Shown here piece by piece: positions 1-11,666 of a DNA stretch of 64,000 bases. Both the position numbers and the translations under genes were made by a program. Below the pieces are notes generated by a model, which had not been told where the DNA came from, ran no database searches, and saw only the letters and a program-made list of their open reading frames with translations. This DNA comes from Parasponia andersonii (lineage: Eukaryota; Streptophyta; Magnoliopsida; Rosales; Cannabaceae), in the NCBI GenBank assembly GCA_002914805.1, contig JXTB01000206.1, positions 352,044-416,043 of the forward strand. Reading direction: 5' to 3'. The first letter of the stretch is position 1; every line of letters begins with the position of its first letter.

Positions 1-560
1 ACCTAGAAACGACATCATGTATCATAAACCACAATGATGAAGAAGGCTACATGCCTACATCTATTACAAATGACAACATTTCTTAACGTGGCACATGCAT
101 TTTCGAAAATTCATATTACGAAAAGCAACAACATTGACAGTGCGATAAATTTTGTATGAACCACCATATTCTGAAACGACATCGTATAACTTTAAACGAC
201 AACATTTCTGTTGATGACATATAAGATAAACGAGACGGGCGTTGGAAAACGGCAATATTATTGAAAACGGTAGCATGTACAACAACAGACGGATGGAGCC
301 AAAAAACGACAACGAATTCAGAAACGCCCGACTAAACACTTAAAACGACAACATATCTAAAACCGACAGAATACCTCGTAAATGTCAGTCAACAGTATGG
401 CAACACGTAAATTTCTTGAAGTGACCCTCGTCCCGGAATTTGGGATCAACACGACAATATACTGTTGAACGACAACGAATCGGAAAAACGACATTGAGTT
501 TTATCGACGGAATTTCTTTTGTGAATTCTTCCTTGACGGTATGAAAATATATCCACAAAC
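1..560. repeat. Cluster of AAACGACAACAT-like dispersed motifs
   Basis: About a dozen variants of AAACGACAACAT lie in the same orientation, near 7, 68, 121, 173, 193, 246, 263, 301, 341, 449, 467 and 484. Spacing is irregular (about 20-110 bp) and the intervening sequence is unrelated, so this is not a simple tandem array. Densely repeated short motifs of this kind are known from the subterminal regions of plant CACTA-type transposons, but no CACTA terminus is visible here and the cluster may continue left of the window. No coding sequence is apparent. Confidence 0.5.
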
Positions 561-869
561 GAAAGCTCAGACCCTAGACTATATATAATCAACTTCTATG
601 TAATAGCTTAAGATTCAAAAAATTGAAATTAATTTATTCACTTAATTGTTTATTTTAAAACCTCAATTACATATAATTAGTCATGCAGATGAATCAGTAA
701 CGGTACAGCCAGAAGTAGTGTAAATTTTCTGTGAAGTAATTACGTGAAACAGCTAATTTAAGTCCACAGATTTAAGTAACTAACAACATTTTTGCTTAAT
801 TTCCAAATTTGAACAATTGAGTAAAATGAACTAAACAAAATTATTCTAGCCAGCTAGGCTTAGTTACTT
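561..869. other. AT-rich stretch, no gene seen
   Basis: Lies just beyond the stop codon of TLP-1 and probably holds its 3' untranslated region. A weak AATAAT-type poly(A) signal occurs on the minus strand near 840-846. Nothing else is recognisable. Confidence 0.3.
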
Positions 870-3058
870 TCATTTATGATCAATACAAATAGAACATGAG
901 AATAAGGTACAACAAGTGCAGGTGCATGGATGAAGCTCGCACTTGGATCTTAAGCAGCGACGCCATATCCAAATTATAAACACAATACCTATTACTGCAG
1001 CCGCAACACCGACACCAATAATAAAATTTGACTTCACTTCTTTCTTCCCATAGAGCCCATCCGACGACCCATTATTATTGTTCTGATCTTGTGGAATAAT
1101 ATCACTGCCACGCATCAAGTTGGGAATAGCTATTTCGTTAGGATCATTATTTTATTCAAAAGTACCCTGTAATATCAACTTGATATAGCTATATACATAG
1201 GATTAATCAGTGTCTTGGGATCCCTAACAAGCTAGTATCAAAGTCTTGTTTTAATCTCTCGATTTTGAAATCAAGTGTAGCAACTCTTAAATTTGTAATA
1301 AAGTTTTATGCATGCTAGTGATCTTTAAGAATTTTTGTTTAATTTAATAATAGAAATTAAAAGTAAAAAAAAAAAAAAAACAGAGTTTTTCAAAAATTTA
1401 TTAAGGGTCAATACTATGAGAATATATGTATAAAAAAAATAATATGAGAATAAATTAAGACTATTTTTGGTAGGAGAGAAAAGGAAGATGAAAAAAAAAG
1501 TAACAGGGAAACAGAAGATTTAAAAAAAAAGAGTAAGAGAGAAAAATATTGGGAAAATAAAAAAATTAATTATTTAGTAAAAAGAAAAAAAAGAAGAAAA
1601 CATATGAGAGAAAAAAATAAAGTAAAGCCTAATAAATTTCTCTCTCCTCTCTCCTAAATTAGAGAGAAAAATAAAAAAAATTATATTTTACGAAGGAAAT
1701 ATATTTTCATTTCTAACCTACATTTTTTTTTTCTCCCCACTAAAGATAACCCGAAAAATGTTACTATTATTATACCGTGAAATATGAATAACAGAGAACA
1801 ATTTTAAAAGTGCATTCATAAATTATTTAAATATTAAATCCCACCAATTGATCATTTGTTTTCACTCAATTAACAAAAAGTTAATACATAATAATGCTAT
1901 GATATATATTCAATCTTTATACCAATTGTAAGCTAAAAAAACTTCTTTTATACAACACCTGGGGATTACCTTTTTTTCTTTTCTTTTCTCTTTTTTTTTT
2001 TTTCCTGAGAGATCGATCTGGGAATTACTCTTGGTGCATATCATTATGTGATTATTCAAATCTTAACCCGGGTCACTTAATTATAAGAGATACCTGTAAG
2101 AGGCTTATACCTCCCAGTCCCAAACCCCCCCAAAAAAAAAAGTTCATAGTTCATTAGGAGGATTTTATTTACCCGGTACCGGCACTCCCAGTGGATGAGA
2201 AACCAGAAGGACAGAAATGGACGGTGTAATCCACAGATTGGCATGTAAAGCTGCTACTGGTATCACTAGCAGACGTTTGAGCTTGAGGGCACGATTTCTT
2301 GAACAAGTTCGGGTTAGAATTAGGGTTACAATCAGCAGGCGCTGTTGATGCGCCGCCGCACGCGCTCTTTAGCGCCACGGTTTCGTTACCGGTGGCGGAC
2401 GTAACTCGGAGCTCCTGAGGAAAATAATTCGAGTTGGAATAAATGACGCACCCAACGGTCTCGCAATTTTGGCTTCGGGTCCCTCCCTGCGGCACCACCA
2501 TGATCGGAAGGTTGTAGCCGTCGACGACGCTGACGAGATAGCTACTCGGCCAACTATCAGTCAGGATGAAGTCCGCCGTGGTGGCCGGCGGAGATAATTG
2601 TCCGCCGCCGCATTCCACGGTGGAGGTGCCGCAGTCGCCGGTGAGGCAGGTGAAATTTCCGGCGGCGTCGGCGGCGCACTGGGTTCGGCCCCACAGTTGG
2701 CCGGACCAAGTAGATGGTACGGAGATCTCCAACGAGTCGCCCTGGCTGAGGATGAAGCCGGTCGGGGAAAGCGGCGGCGAGCCGGGGTTTGATAGAATGG
2801 CCGGCCATATGTTGTAGTTGCAAGAGTTAATGATTGTGAACGTAGCTGAATTTGTGCCTGCATGCATGTAAATTACAAATATAATTAGCGAATAGCATAG
2901 ACATTAGAAATTTTGTACACATTAATTAACATATGTGACAAATAAAATTTAAAATAGAAACAAGAAAAATAGTAATTGATAATATTCGAAGCCATACCGG
3001 GCAAGAATTGAAGAAGAAAGGGAAGAGAGATCAGAATTAGGGTAGTACTGAAACCCAT
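870..3058 (-). CDS. Thaumatin-like protein with C-terminal membrane segment (TLP-1), three exons
   Basis: Exons on the minus strand are 3058-2998, 2857-2173 and 1104-870, giving 326 residues. Exon 1 starts MGFSTTLILISLPFLLQF, a signal peptide. Intron 1 (donor GTATGG, acceptor TGCATGCAG) joins it to the thaumatin (PR-5) domain, which has SCNYNIWP and the signature GNFTCLTGDC...EC at about residues 82-98. The domain has 12 cysteines where the family usually has 16: CP of 'CPxELRV' reads FP, the next conserved Cys is gone, and the YCC pair is missing. Acidic-cleft residues are only partly kept (TADF, VDGYN present). Exon 3 encodes a Gln/Asn-rich linker, a clean hydrophobic segment (FIIGVGVAAAVIGIVFIIWI) and a short Cys-rich basic tail. 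Family members act in the apoplast in defence; anchoring in the plasma membrane is inferred. No kinase domain follows, unlike PR5K receptor kinases. If exon 3 is skipped the protein ends at 2169. Confidence 0.8.
1105..2172 (-). other. TLP-1 intron 2, whose donor contains an in-frame stop
   Basis: The exon-2 frame reads GGT ACC GGG TAA. Splitting it as GG|GTAAAT gives a good donor with two bases left over. The acceptor ...GGCAG|T at 1105/1104 supplies one base, forming GGT (Gly) and continuing GAT ATT ATT CCA in the frame of exon 3. A CTAAC branch-point-like motif lies about 30 bases before the acceptor. If the intron is kept, translation stops at once and a secreted form results. The intron body is AT-rich with poly(A)/poly(T) runs and no ORF. 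Confidence 0.7.
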
Positions 3059-4063
3059 ATCGATATCACTCGATTATTGTTCTACCTATCTTCTAAAAGC
3101 AAGTCTCTTCATTTATGCTTTACTAATTTTATGATTATAATTTGATTAATCGTACTAATTTTTTATTAAGCCTCATATTATGATATTATTAATATGAACA
3201 TAAACGAGTCTAGTTGTTCTTTTTCCGGAATATATATTTTCTATGAATTCGTTCCGGCAACGAAATCAACAAGTAAACGATGTATAAGTAGTACTACTAG
3301 TTAGTCAATAGAAAAATGAAAATGAAAACAAAAAAGAAAGAAAGAAAGAAAGAAAGAGAGGGAGAAGAAATTGTTCCTAATTTATTGGTCGACTTTTATT
3401 GACTGGCTCATTGAACTAGACCTTTCAATTCCCATCCCATGTGTAGGGTTCCTACCCCGCAAAGCGAGAAATTAGTACGAGCTAGTTGACCTTGTTTGGG
3501 ATTTCATGCAAGATGTAATTTTTGTTTTTAAATTTTCAATATTTTGTTGAATGGTTTTATTTCCATGAAGTTGACTGACCAACTCATGATTAAACAAACG
3601 TGGTAGCTCAAGAAATTAACAAAAACTAATGACAACTTGCACAAACATATAACTCTAAAATATAATACCCAACGGCAGATCCTCAGGATATGGGTTCACA
3701 TAATTTAGAGACGTATCCTGGCTAGCTATGTATCTGTATGCTTTAGTCAAGATAGAGTTACATATATATCATATATATTATTATTTTGCTGAGATAATAA
3801 AATAAATAATTGTTAATTTATTTGCGGTTGTCTGGTCACTCGGATATTGATTCCCCAGCTAATAAGAACTATACTCGTGTCGTGTATGATGCTTGAATTT
3901 GAGAGGGCTATAATAATTGAAAGAAAATTAATTGTACATATATAATTTGTATGGATTATTCATGTTTCCCAATTAGTTGCTTTGAAGTGGCTCAACTTTT
4001 ATTCTTCCGACAAGTTTCACCCCACGAAGATGCATGAATACATATTAATAAATATATAAGTAC
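3059..4063. other. Upstream region of TLP-1, no gene
   Basis: Holds the probable TLP-1 promoter on the minus strand; a CATAAATG TATA-like motif lies near 3110-3118, about 55 bases before the start codon. An (AAAG)n microsatellite occupies about 3336-3359. Otherwise AT-rich with no recognisable gene. Confidence 0.35.
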
Positions 4064-4843
4064 TATTGGGTTATATATATATATATATAGGTTGCCAATC
4101 CAATAGGTATTTTTTTTTTAACTTATGGGTAGGTATATTTTTTAGCCGTTAGATCATCATCTAATGGTGATTCAATGACTATAATGAAGTGCATGAAAAG
4201 ACGTGCATCATTAATGTTCTCTCTCTTACTTTTTACAATAAAAAAATGTATATGCTAAATTTTCATTGGCCAAATTAATACCTATCCATAGGTAAAAAAA
4301 AAAAAATACCTACTGAATTGGTGCCCATATATATATATATATATATATAAAACGTATTAAATATTGGCTACACATTTTTTAAATAATAATCATGTATTAG
4401 GACTATCTAATAAGTAAGGTAATTAAGTGATCTAATTATGTGTTCAAAAAATTACTAATTAAATATGAGCTGTGTAATGTGCGATTACCTAATATTTGAC
4501 CAGTAAGAATTCATGAGATTTCTATTGGCTATGAGTATATAGAAACCTTACTATTAGAATTGTGGCCCCCAAGCCAAATAGAATGTACATTCTTCTCCTC
4601 TTCCTCCATCAACAAAAAGAGAACTCATTGAGCATACATAGAGTATTCTAAATATGGAAGACTTTCTACCCTTTGACTCTAATTAATACATCATTTTCGC
4701 TTACATGATTATATCTTTTATTGTCAAATACAATGGATCTAGGCTAGTCACGGATTTTCTTTCAATAAATCTTTTCTTGACACTTTGGCATGATAGATTC
4801 TAGGATTGTATAGGATTTAATAATCTATTATGTATATTCAACA
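4064..4843 (+). repeat. 5' LTR of the copia element, interrupted by a MITE
   Basis: Starts TATTGGGTTATATA, where the 3' copy has TGTTGGG, and ends ATTCAACA. The shared text includes 'aaatagaatgtacattctt' (4577-4595) and 'taatacatc' and is diverged but alignable with 12128-12631. The MITE sits in the (TA)n stretch close to its left end. Confidence 0.8.
4090..4326. mobile_element. MITE, copy 1, about 237 bp
   Basis: Imperfect terminal inverted repeats of about 45 bp: GGTTGCCAATCCAATAGGTA at the left pairs with the reverse complement of the right end, GGGCACCAATTCAGTAGGTA. It is embedded in (TA)n on both sides, so the target duplication (TA or longer) cannot be read. The interior carries AGCCGTTAGAT and GCCAAATTAATACCTAT, both shared with the second copy at 25150-25383. 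It has no coding capacity. I cannot assign the superfamily. Confidence 0.75.
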
Positions 4844-4845
4844 AA

Positions 4846-4860
4846 TGGTATTAGAGTGGG
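4846..4860 (+). other. Primer-binding site of the copia element
   Basis: TGGTATTAGAGTGGG begins two bases after the LTR end. It matches the TGGTATCAGAGC core complementary to initiator tRNA-Met, the usual plant copia primer, with one substitution. Confidence 0.75.
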
Positions 4861-5129
4861 ATTTCACATTAAATTTAAGTTAATCATGCATGTTTGAAGT
4901 TTTTGTAATCTATGCCTATTTGCAATTCTAGGGTATAGATTATACATGCATGATATGTTATTTACATAATTTGTCGAGGTATTTAAAGATTTTGTTTATG
5001 GGTTGTTATTTTTAAAGAATTAGGGATTAAAACATCTAATTTTGACAATTTTTTTTTTGTGTTTTGTGCAATTTACGCGAATCTAGAATATTTCAGATTT
5101 GTATTGGAATAGTATTTCCAATTGACTGA

Positions 5130-5545
5130 TTCTACTGTTTCGGTCGACCAAAAACACTACAATAGGAGAGGTTGATTTTCAATCATTTTTATTTTCAAGT
5201 CGATTTTTCAGTAGATTTTGGTCCTTTTAACTTAAATCATGGAATTCTAACCCTTTGTCGACCTATTAAGGACTAAATGACCCACACTTTGTCCACTAAA
5301 AACCTTATTTAATTCTAAAGTTGATGAAGTGTACAACTATTTTGGAAGATCGAATTTGATATTTTTTTGTCACTGTCAGAATCGGTCGATCGAATCCAGT
5401 TTTTCGGTCAATCGAAAGTTATTTGAAAATCATAATTTGTTCTCTGTAGATTTTGGTTGACTAAATGGTAGGACTACTATTAGATTCGGTCAACAGAAAT
5501 AGTAGAATCAGTCGACCGAATTTGATAGGCAGTCGACTCATTCCA
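5130..5545. repeat. GTCGA-rich motif cluster in the copia leader
   Basis: Between primer site and gag, variants of the palindromic string TCGGTCGACCGAA recur near 5138, 5197, 5255, 5381, 5403, 5485, 5506 and 5527 in otherwise AT-rich sequence. This looks like a decayed short-repeat array. Function unknown. Confidence 0.5.
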
Positions 5546-6090
5546 GCAGAGAAATTTTTTTTTCAGTTATTTTGGGCACTTTTAGTTAATTTTTTCTATA
5601 TTATTTGTTTAAATGTTTTGAAATAGATAAATTGAAATAACATGTTGCCTAAGTAACCTTTATTGTGTAGATTTAATTATTTTGAAATATTTGAATGATT
5701 ATATACTTATTGTTCATGTGAATAATTACTAACTCAAAAGAAGGTGATTATTTGGCCAAATAAAGAACACACATGTGGCAATAGATATATGATGGTTGTT
5801 AAGTTTCCATGTAGACAATAAATCAGAGTGAAGGGAGATTTACTATCGAACATGATTTACTGTCAATATTAAATTAATGCATTGAAGAGTACCACTTACA
5901 AGTTAATAAGTCGGCCAAAAGGAAGACTTATTGATGTTGTTCTAGATATCTTGTGATGGGAGCTCACTTTATATGTTTATTTGTTGTACATCATACTAGT
6001 ATATCTTATAATTTTGTTTACTTAGTTTATGACATGTTTTAATGTAAGTTGTTATTTTCTGTTTTGTTCTCTATTTAGTTTCTGCTTCAA

Positions 6091-6790
6091 ACATATCTAC
6101 TAGTTTGAATTTAATTCTTATGCTTAACGATACAAACTTCAATAAGTGTAAAGAGCACGTTATGATTGTACTCGGTTGCATGGATCTGGACCTTGCACTC
6201 AGGAAAGAACAGCCTACTACTCTTATAGATAAAAGTTCTGCTACGGTTGTTAAAAACTTTGAGCAGTGAGAATGTTCTAATCACATGAGTCTTATGATCA
6301 TGAAACATTCCATACTTGAGACTATTAAGAGAGCTATGCTAGAAGTTGATAATACTTAGGCATTCTTTGATGCAATTGCGGAACATTTCCAAGAGAATGA
6401 AAAAGTGGAATCAAGTACCATGCTGAGTAATTTACTTGCTATTCGTTATAAAGGTAAAGGGAACATCAGGGAGTACATTATAGAGATGTCCGATCTGGCT
6501 TATGCAATTAGGTTTACTCTCTCTTTTGTCACAATTTAGTCAATAAGTGAGCTACAACACCCAGAAAGAAAAATAAGCTCTTAATGAGCTCATATCTCAG
6601 TGTATGCAAGAAGAAGATAGACTAAAGTGAGATAAGACAGAGAGTGTTCACTTAGCAACAACCTCTTAAGATAAGAATGCAAAAAAAAAAAAAAAAGATG
6701 AGGAATTAGCTTGTTTCTTCTACAAGAGGGTAGGATATGTCAAGAAGGAATGTCCTAAGTATGCCGCCTGGCATGTCAAGAAGAGTAAGT
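6091..6790 (+). pseudogene. copia gag remnant
   Basis: Reads LNDTNFNKCKEHVMIVLGC followed by MDLDLALRKEQP, typical of the N-terminal region of copia gag. A stop follows near 6267 and several more lie downstream. The zinc knuckle near 6708-6750 reads CFFYKRVGYVKKEC: the second Cys and the His of the CX2CX4HX4C knuckle are both Tyr, so metal binding is lost. Gag normally forms the particle that packages element RNA. Confidence 0.8.
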
Positions 6791-6829
6791 TTCTCAAATT
6801 TGTATGTTCTGAGGTTAATTTTGCTTTTG

Positions 6830-8576
6830 TACCCAATCATACTTGGTGGGTGGATACTGATTCCAGTACTCATATAAGTGTGTATATACGGGGTTGTCTG
6901 AGGAGCCGTCTACTAAGTGATACTGAAAGATACATCTATGTAGACAATGACGACACAACTACAGTAAAGATAGTAGGTCTATTTAGGCTGCAATTAAGTT
7001 TCGATTTATTTTTTGATTAAGATGAGACATTCGTTGTACCATTATTTAGACATAATTAATTTTCATTTCAATTTGGATAAATCTAGTTATTCTTGTTCAT
7101 TTGAAAATAATAAATTTAGTCTTTTTTAAAATTCCAATATTATTATGATTGGTACTTTGAATAATAACCTATATAAAATCGTCATTATTACCTTAATTAA
7201 TGAAATTTTGCATATCGAAAAATGTGGTATAACCTATATAAAATCGTTACTATTACCTCAATTAATAAAACTTTACAGGTTAAGAAATGTGGTACAAAAT
7301 GCAAAATCATTGAGAGTTCCTATATGTTATGGCACAAGTGATTAGGACATATCTCTAAAATTAGAAAACAACGTCTTGTGTCAGATGAAATTCTTGACTC
7401 ACTTGACCTCATAGACTTTACAATTTGTGATAAATATATTAAAGAAAAACAGACAAATGTATGTAAATTAGGTGCTTATAGGAGTTCCAGTGTCTTAGAA
7501 TTGATATATACTGATATCTGTGGTCCATTCCTTATATCTTCAAAGAATGGCCAATAGTATTTTATTATATTCATAGACGATTACTCTCATTATAGGTACC
7601 TATATTTAATTCATGAGAAGTCACAATCCCTAGATGTATTTAAAGCTTTTAAAGTTGAAGTTGAAAATTGACTCGACAAGATAATTAAAACCGTCAAATC
7701 CGATCGTTGTGATGAATACTACGGTAGGTATGATGGATCCGATGAACAACGTCTAGGACCCTTTGCATAGTGCCTAGAGGAACGCAAAATTGTCCCGTAA
7801 TATACAATGCTAGAAAAACCTAGCATAAATAGTATTGTTAAGCGACGAAATCGAACACTTAAGGACATGGTGAGGAGTATTAGTAGTCATTTCTCCTTAA
7901 TTAAATCACTCTATAGAGAAGCACTTAAGACTATAGTTTATATACTCAATAGAGTACCTAGCAAATTAGTAGCTAAAACCTCATATAAACTATAGACAGG
8001 CAAGAAATCTAACATTAGGCACTTGCATATTTGGGGTGGTCCAGCTGAGGCAATGCTAGATAGGGCATATGAAAAGAAATTGGGCTCAAGAACAATAAGA
8101 TGCTATTTTATTGGCTATACTAAAAGATCAAGAGATTTCAAATTCTATGATCCCTCTAACATGTCCTTTTTTGAGATAGGTAATGCGAGATTTCTTAAGG
8201 ATGCTAAGGTTTGGAGGGGAGATAAGGTAAGAGATATTGTCTTTGAGGAAGAATTCGTTTTTCTTCTTACAGTTGCTCTTGAAGGTGATCGGTCTCCTTT
8301 GCCTAACATTATTAGCCTGACACTATTCAAGAAGTAAATTCGAAAATTCAGGATAATATTTTGCAACTCACTGTCCCACATGAGAAAGTTGCTCCTGAAA
8401 AGCAACCTCAACAATCTCAAGAAGAAGTACTATTAAGGAGATAAACTAGGGAAAAGAGAAATATGATTTCAGATGATTACATCATCTATCTCCTAGAATA
8501 TAAGGTTGACATAGGAGTAAAAAATGATTCAATTAATTTCACTCAAGCCAAACAAAGTTCAAGATCCCAACAGTAG
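6830..8576 (+). pseudogene. copia protease and integrase remnant
   Basis: The protease region gives WWVDTDSSTHIS near 6846, where the family has D-[ST]-G-[AC]. The pre-integrase and integrase core follow: LIYTDICGPF (first catalytic Asp, near 7510), VKSDRCDEYYGRYDGS (second Asp, near 7700) and NSIVKRRNRTL (near 7830). In the last motif the catalytic Glu of the DD35E triad is Lys. HIWGGPAEA near 8025 is the conserved integrase tail. At least five in-frame stops are present. The segment ends where the 8580-10129 insertion interrupts the pol frame. Confidence 0.85.
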
Positions 8577-8579
8577 ATC

Positions 8580-10129
8580 ACTGGTAATTGAAAAAATGTT
8601 TAATCGTTGGAAATAAATGGCCAATAAGAAATTAATATTTATAATTACTTCCTATTAACTAACCTAGCAAGTCTAGTAAAACCTAGAATTATCTAGTATA
8701 GTGGCAAGAAGGGTCAATCCATAGAGATTGGATTTTAGATTAGTTGTTAAGTACCAAAATTATCGTAACCTAATTTTATCTAAGTATTAAAAATAAATAA
8801 ATTTAAAATAAAATATATAAAAATAAAGATAAAAAGAATTACGTAAATTAAATATGGATATTACTATACACTAATGTTCTAAGGACATGATTCTCCTAAT
8901 TATTCCTAAATTCATTAAATTAAGCAATTATTAGACTAATTCCACTAAATTCACTAATCAAGGGATCTAGTCTAACCTCATTCCCTCTCTCGAGTACCGA
9001 ATGAGATAATATGCCTAAGTATCCAGGTTGATATCTTTATCTAGCCTAATTTTCTAAGCTCATTAAGTTTTACCCCTTAAGAACTTTCTAATTTGATTAT
9101 CTAGGTATTTATCTTCTATCAGTCTCATAACAATCTAAAGAATGTTTCTCAATTTCGGTTTATGAAATCAAACTCTCTTAAGTATTAAAATCACAACCTA
9201 AGTTCAACTAATTCATTGACTACATAAATTAGAGATAATAAGCAAGGAAAAATATAATGAATTAACAATAAAAAATAAGCTAACAATTAATAAAATATAC
9301 AAAACAAAGTATAAAAAGGTTACATCAAATCCTAAGATAGAGAATCAATCCCTGCATAGTAGAAACCATAGCTAATCTCATAAAGAATTTCATAATTCCG
9401 AACAAATTATATAATATACCCAATACAAAATTCAAATGAGATTAGGGTGAGAAAACAGAAGAAAAAACTCTTTTATGGAGGTAGAACTTCAGGCCTTCAA
9501 TTCTTCAAGCATTCTCTCCAAATTTCAGCTCCAAAGCTCTCTCTCTCTCTCTCTCTAGGATTTTTCAGCTCTCAAAAGTTTGCCTCCTCTCCAACTCTCC
9601 GTACCTTGAAATAGAGACTAAACTTTGTATTTAAAGGGTACTAAAATGACCTAAAAAAGGAAGAAATCTAACTATCCATTGGTGTTAGATCAAGGGCCAA
9701 ATATGGCCCTTAAAGTTGGCCCAAAACATGTGGACACATAGCTGTAAAATGGAGAAAATTCGGCTTATGCGAGTGCTGAAATCACACTAGCATCGCGGTA
9801 CCAGTGTTTCTTGGTGCTGAGGTATAGCAGTGCCATTTTCTGGGCATCGCGGTGCCAGCATTCTGGATCTGAGATACAATGGTGCCCTTTTTCGGTACTA
9901 CGACGCTTAGTTGCTAGTGCAATTGAGCTTTTTAGTTCTCTTCGATGCTCCGAGCCTCGTTTTGACTATTAATGGCTTCATAAACTTCTCTTTTTTGGTG
10001 CCAAATATACATTAAGTCTCAATTTCTTATTTTCTACAATAAAAACACAAAATAACACAAATTTTTGAGAGCTTACAATTATTTGAACTTAGAGAATACT
10101 TGATTTTTGAGTAAAATACACACTCATCA
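8580..10129. mobile_element. Unclassified 1.55-kb insertion inside copia pol
   Basis: The copia frame reads up to Q-stop-I at 8579 (ATC) and resumes with ATC GTT GCC ATA at 10130. The intervening 1550 bp is absent from copia elements and is bracketed by a possible 3-bp ATC target duplication. It has no ORF, no terminal inverted repeats and no internal LTR pair that I can see. Features are 'gtggcaagaagggtcaatcc' near 8701-8720, a (CT)n run at 9538-9556 and an AT-rich left half. Probably a non-autonomous element; class unknown. Confidence 0.6.
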
Positions 10130-10132
10130 ATC

Positions 10133-11666
10133 GTTGCCATAAATGATGAGATGAAATCCATGAGAGATAATGACGTTTGGAATCTCGTTAAATTATTAGC
10201 AGAAAAGAGACCCATTGATTGTAAATGGATTTTTAAAACTAAAAGAGACTTTATAGACAATATCAAAAGATATCTATTTGCCAAGGATTTCACTCACAAA
10301 GAAGGCATTACCTGTAAAGAGACTTTCTCTCTAGTTTCTTCAAAAGACTCTTTCAAAATATTTATGGTACTAATAGCTCATTTTGATTTAGAGCTACACC
10401 ATATGGATAAATAGATTGTGTTTCTCAATGGTGATATTAAGGAAACGATTTATATGGTATAGCATGAAAACTTTGTAACAAGAGATCCAAATTCTATAGT
10501 CTGTAAACTAAAAAAATCCATTTATGGCCTCAAATGAGCATCCCATCAATGGTATCATAAGTTCCATCAAGCTATTTTCTCGGTAGGTTTTGAAGAAAAT
10601 TTAGTAGATGGATATATATATTTATATATATATATCACAAGTTTAGTAGGAATAAATGTATCTTCTTAGTTTTATATATTGATGATATATTTTTGGCAAG
10701 CAACGATATTGGTTTATTGAACGAAACCAAGAGATTTCTATCAAACAAATTTGAGATGAAAGACCTTAGGGATGCCTTTTTTATATTGGGGATTAAAATA
10801 TACTGAGATCGCTCTTAGGGCATCCTTAGTTATCACAAAAGAGCTATATCAAAAAGATGCTTGATAGATTTGATATGAGTAAATGTACCCTAGAAGATAC
10901 ACCCATTGGGAAGGGTGATAAATTTAGTCTAATTCAATACTCCAAGAATGAGTTTGAAGCTAAAGAAATACAGAAGATCCTTTATATATCTGTAGTACGG
11001 AGTCTGATGTATATTCAGGTATATACACATCTGAATATGGTGTACATAGTTGGAGTACTGGGTAGATACTTAAGTAACCCTAGTATGGATCATTGGACAG
11101 TAGTAAAGAGGATTTTACGATATTTACAGGGAACAAAAGATTACATACTCACTTATCAGAGATCTGATTATTTGGAGATCATGGGATATTTCGGCTTCGA
11201 TTATATTGGTTGCCTAGATAGTAAGAGATCCACTTCATGCTATATTTACCTGCTTATTGGAGGAGCTATATCATGGAAGCGTGTTAAGTAGACACTCAAA
11301 GTTTCTTTCACTATGAAGGCAGAATTTATAGCTTGTCATGAGGCATCAAATCAAGGAATATGGCTGCAGAATTTTATCATCGGGTTGCGAATTATCGATA
11401 TTATTGAAAAGCTATTAAAGATTTATTGTGATAATATAGTTGTTCTTCTATATTCCAATCACAACAGAAGCTCATCAAAGTCGAAACATATAGACATTAA
11501 ATTTTTAGTTATTAAAGAAAGAGTTCAGAGTCACCGAGTGTCTATAGAATATATCGGCATTAACTCCATATTGGTAGATCTACTCACTAAAGATCTAATG
11601 CCTAAGATGTTTCATGAGTACACTACTTATATGAGTATTGTACCATTTAAAGATATTCAGAATTAG
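10133..11666 (+). pseudogene. copia reverse transcriptase and RNase H remnant
   Basis: The RT starts NDEMKSMRDNDVWNLVKL and continues CKWIFKTKRD, a strong copia match. The catalytic box survives as LVLYIDDIFLASND near 10668-10709. From 10857 the frame gives MYIQVYTHLNMVYIVGVLGR, then the copia RNase H motifs KAEFIACHEASNQGIWL and HIDIKFLVIKERV up to 11666. Stops and frameshifts occur at about 10414, 10461, 10537, 10800 and 11290. The enzyme would copy element RNA into DNA; this copy cannot. Confidence 0.85.

Noticed and set aside
870-1104. Reading TLP-1 as a PR5K-type receptor kinase
   Set aside because: The frame stops 32 residues after the membrane segment and no kinase motif is present downstream on the minus strand within the window.
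2557-2863. ORFs in other frames over the thaumatin exon (both strands)
   Set aside because: GC-rich shadow frames of TLP-1 exon 2, which alone has the conserved domain.
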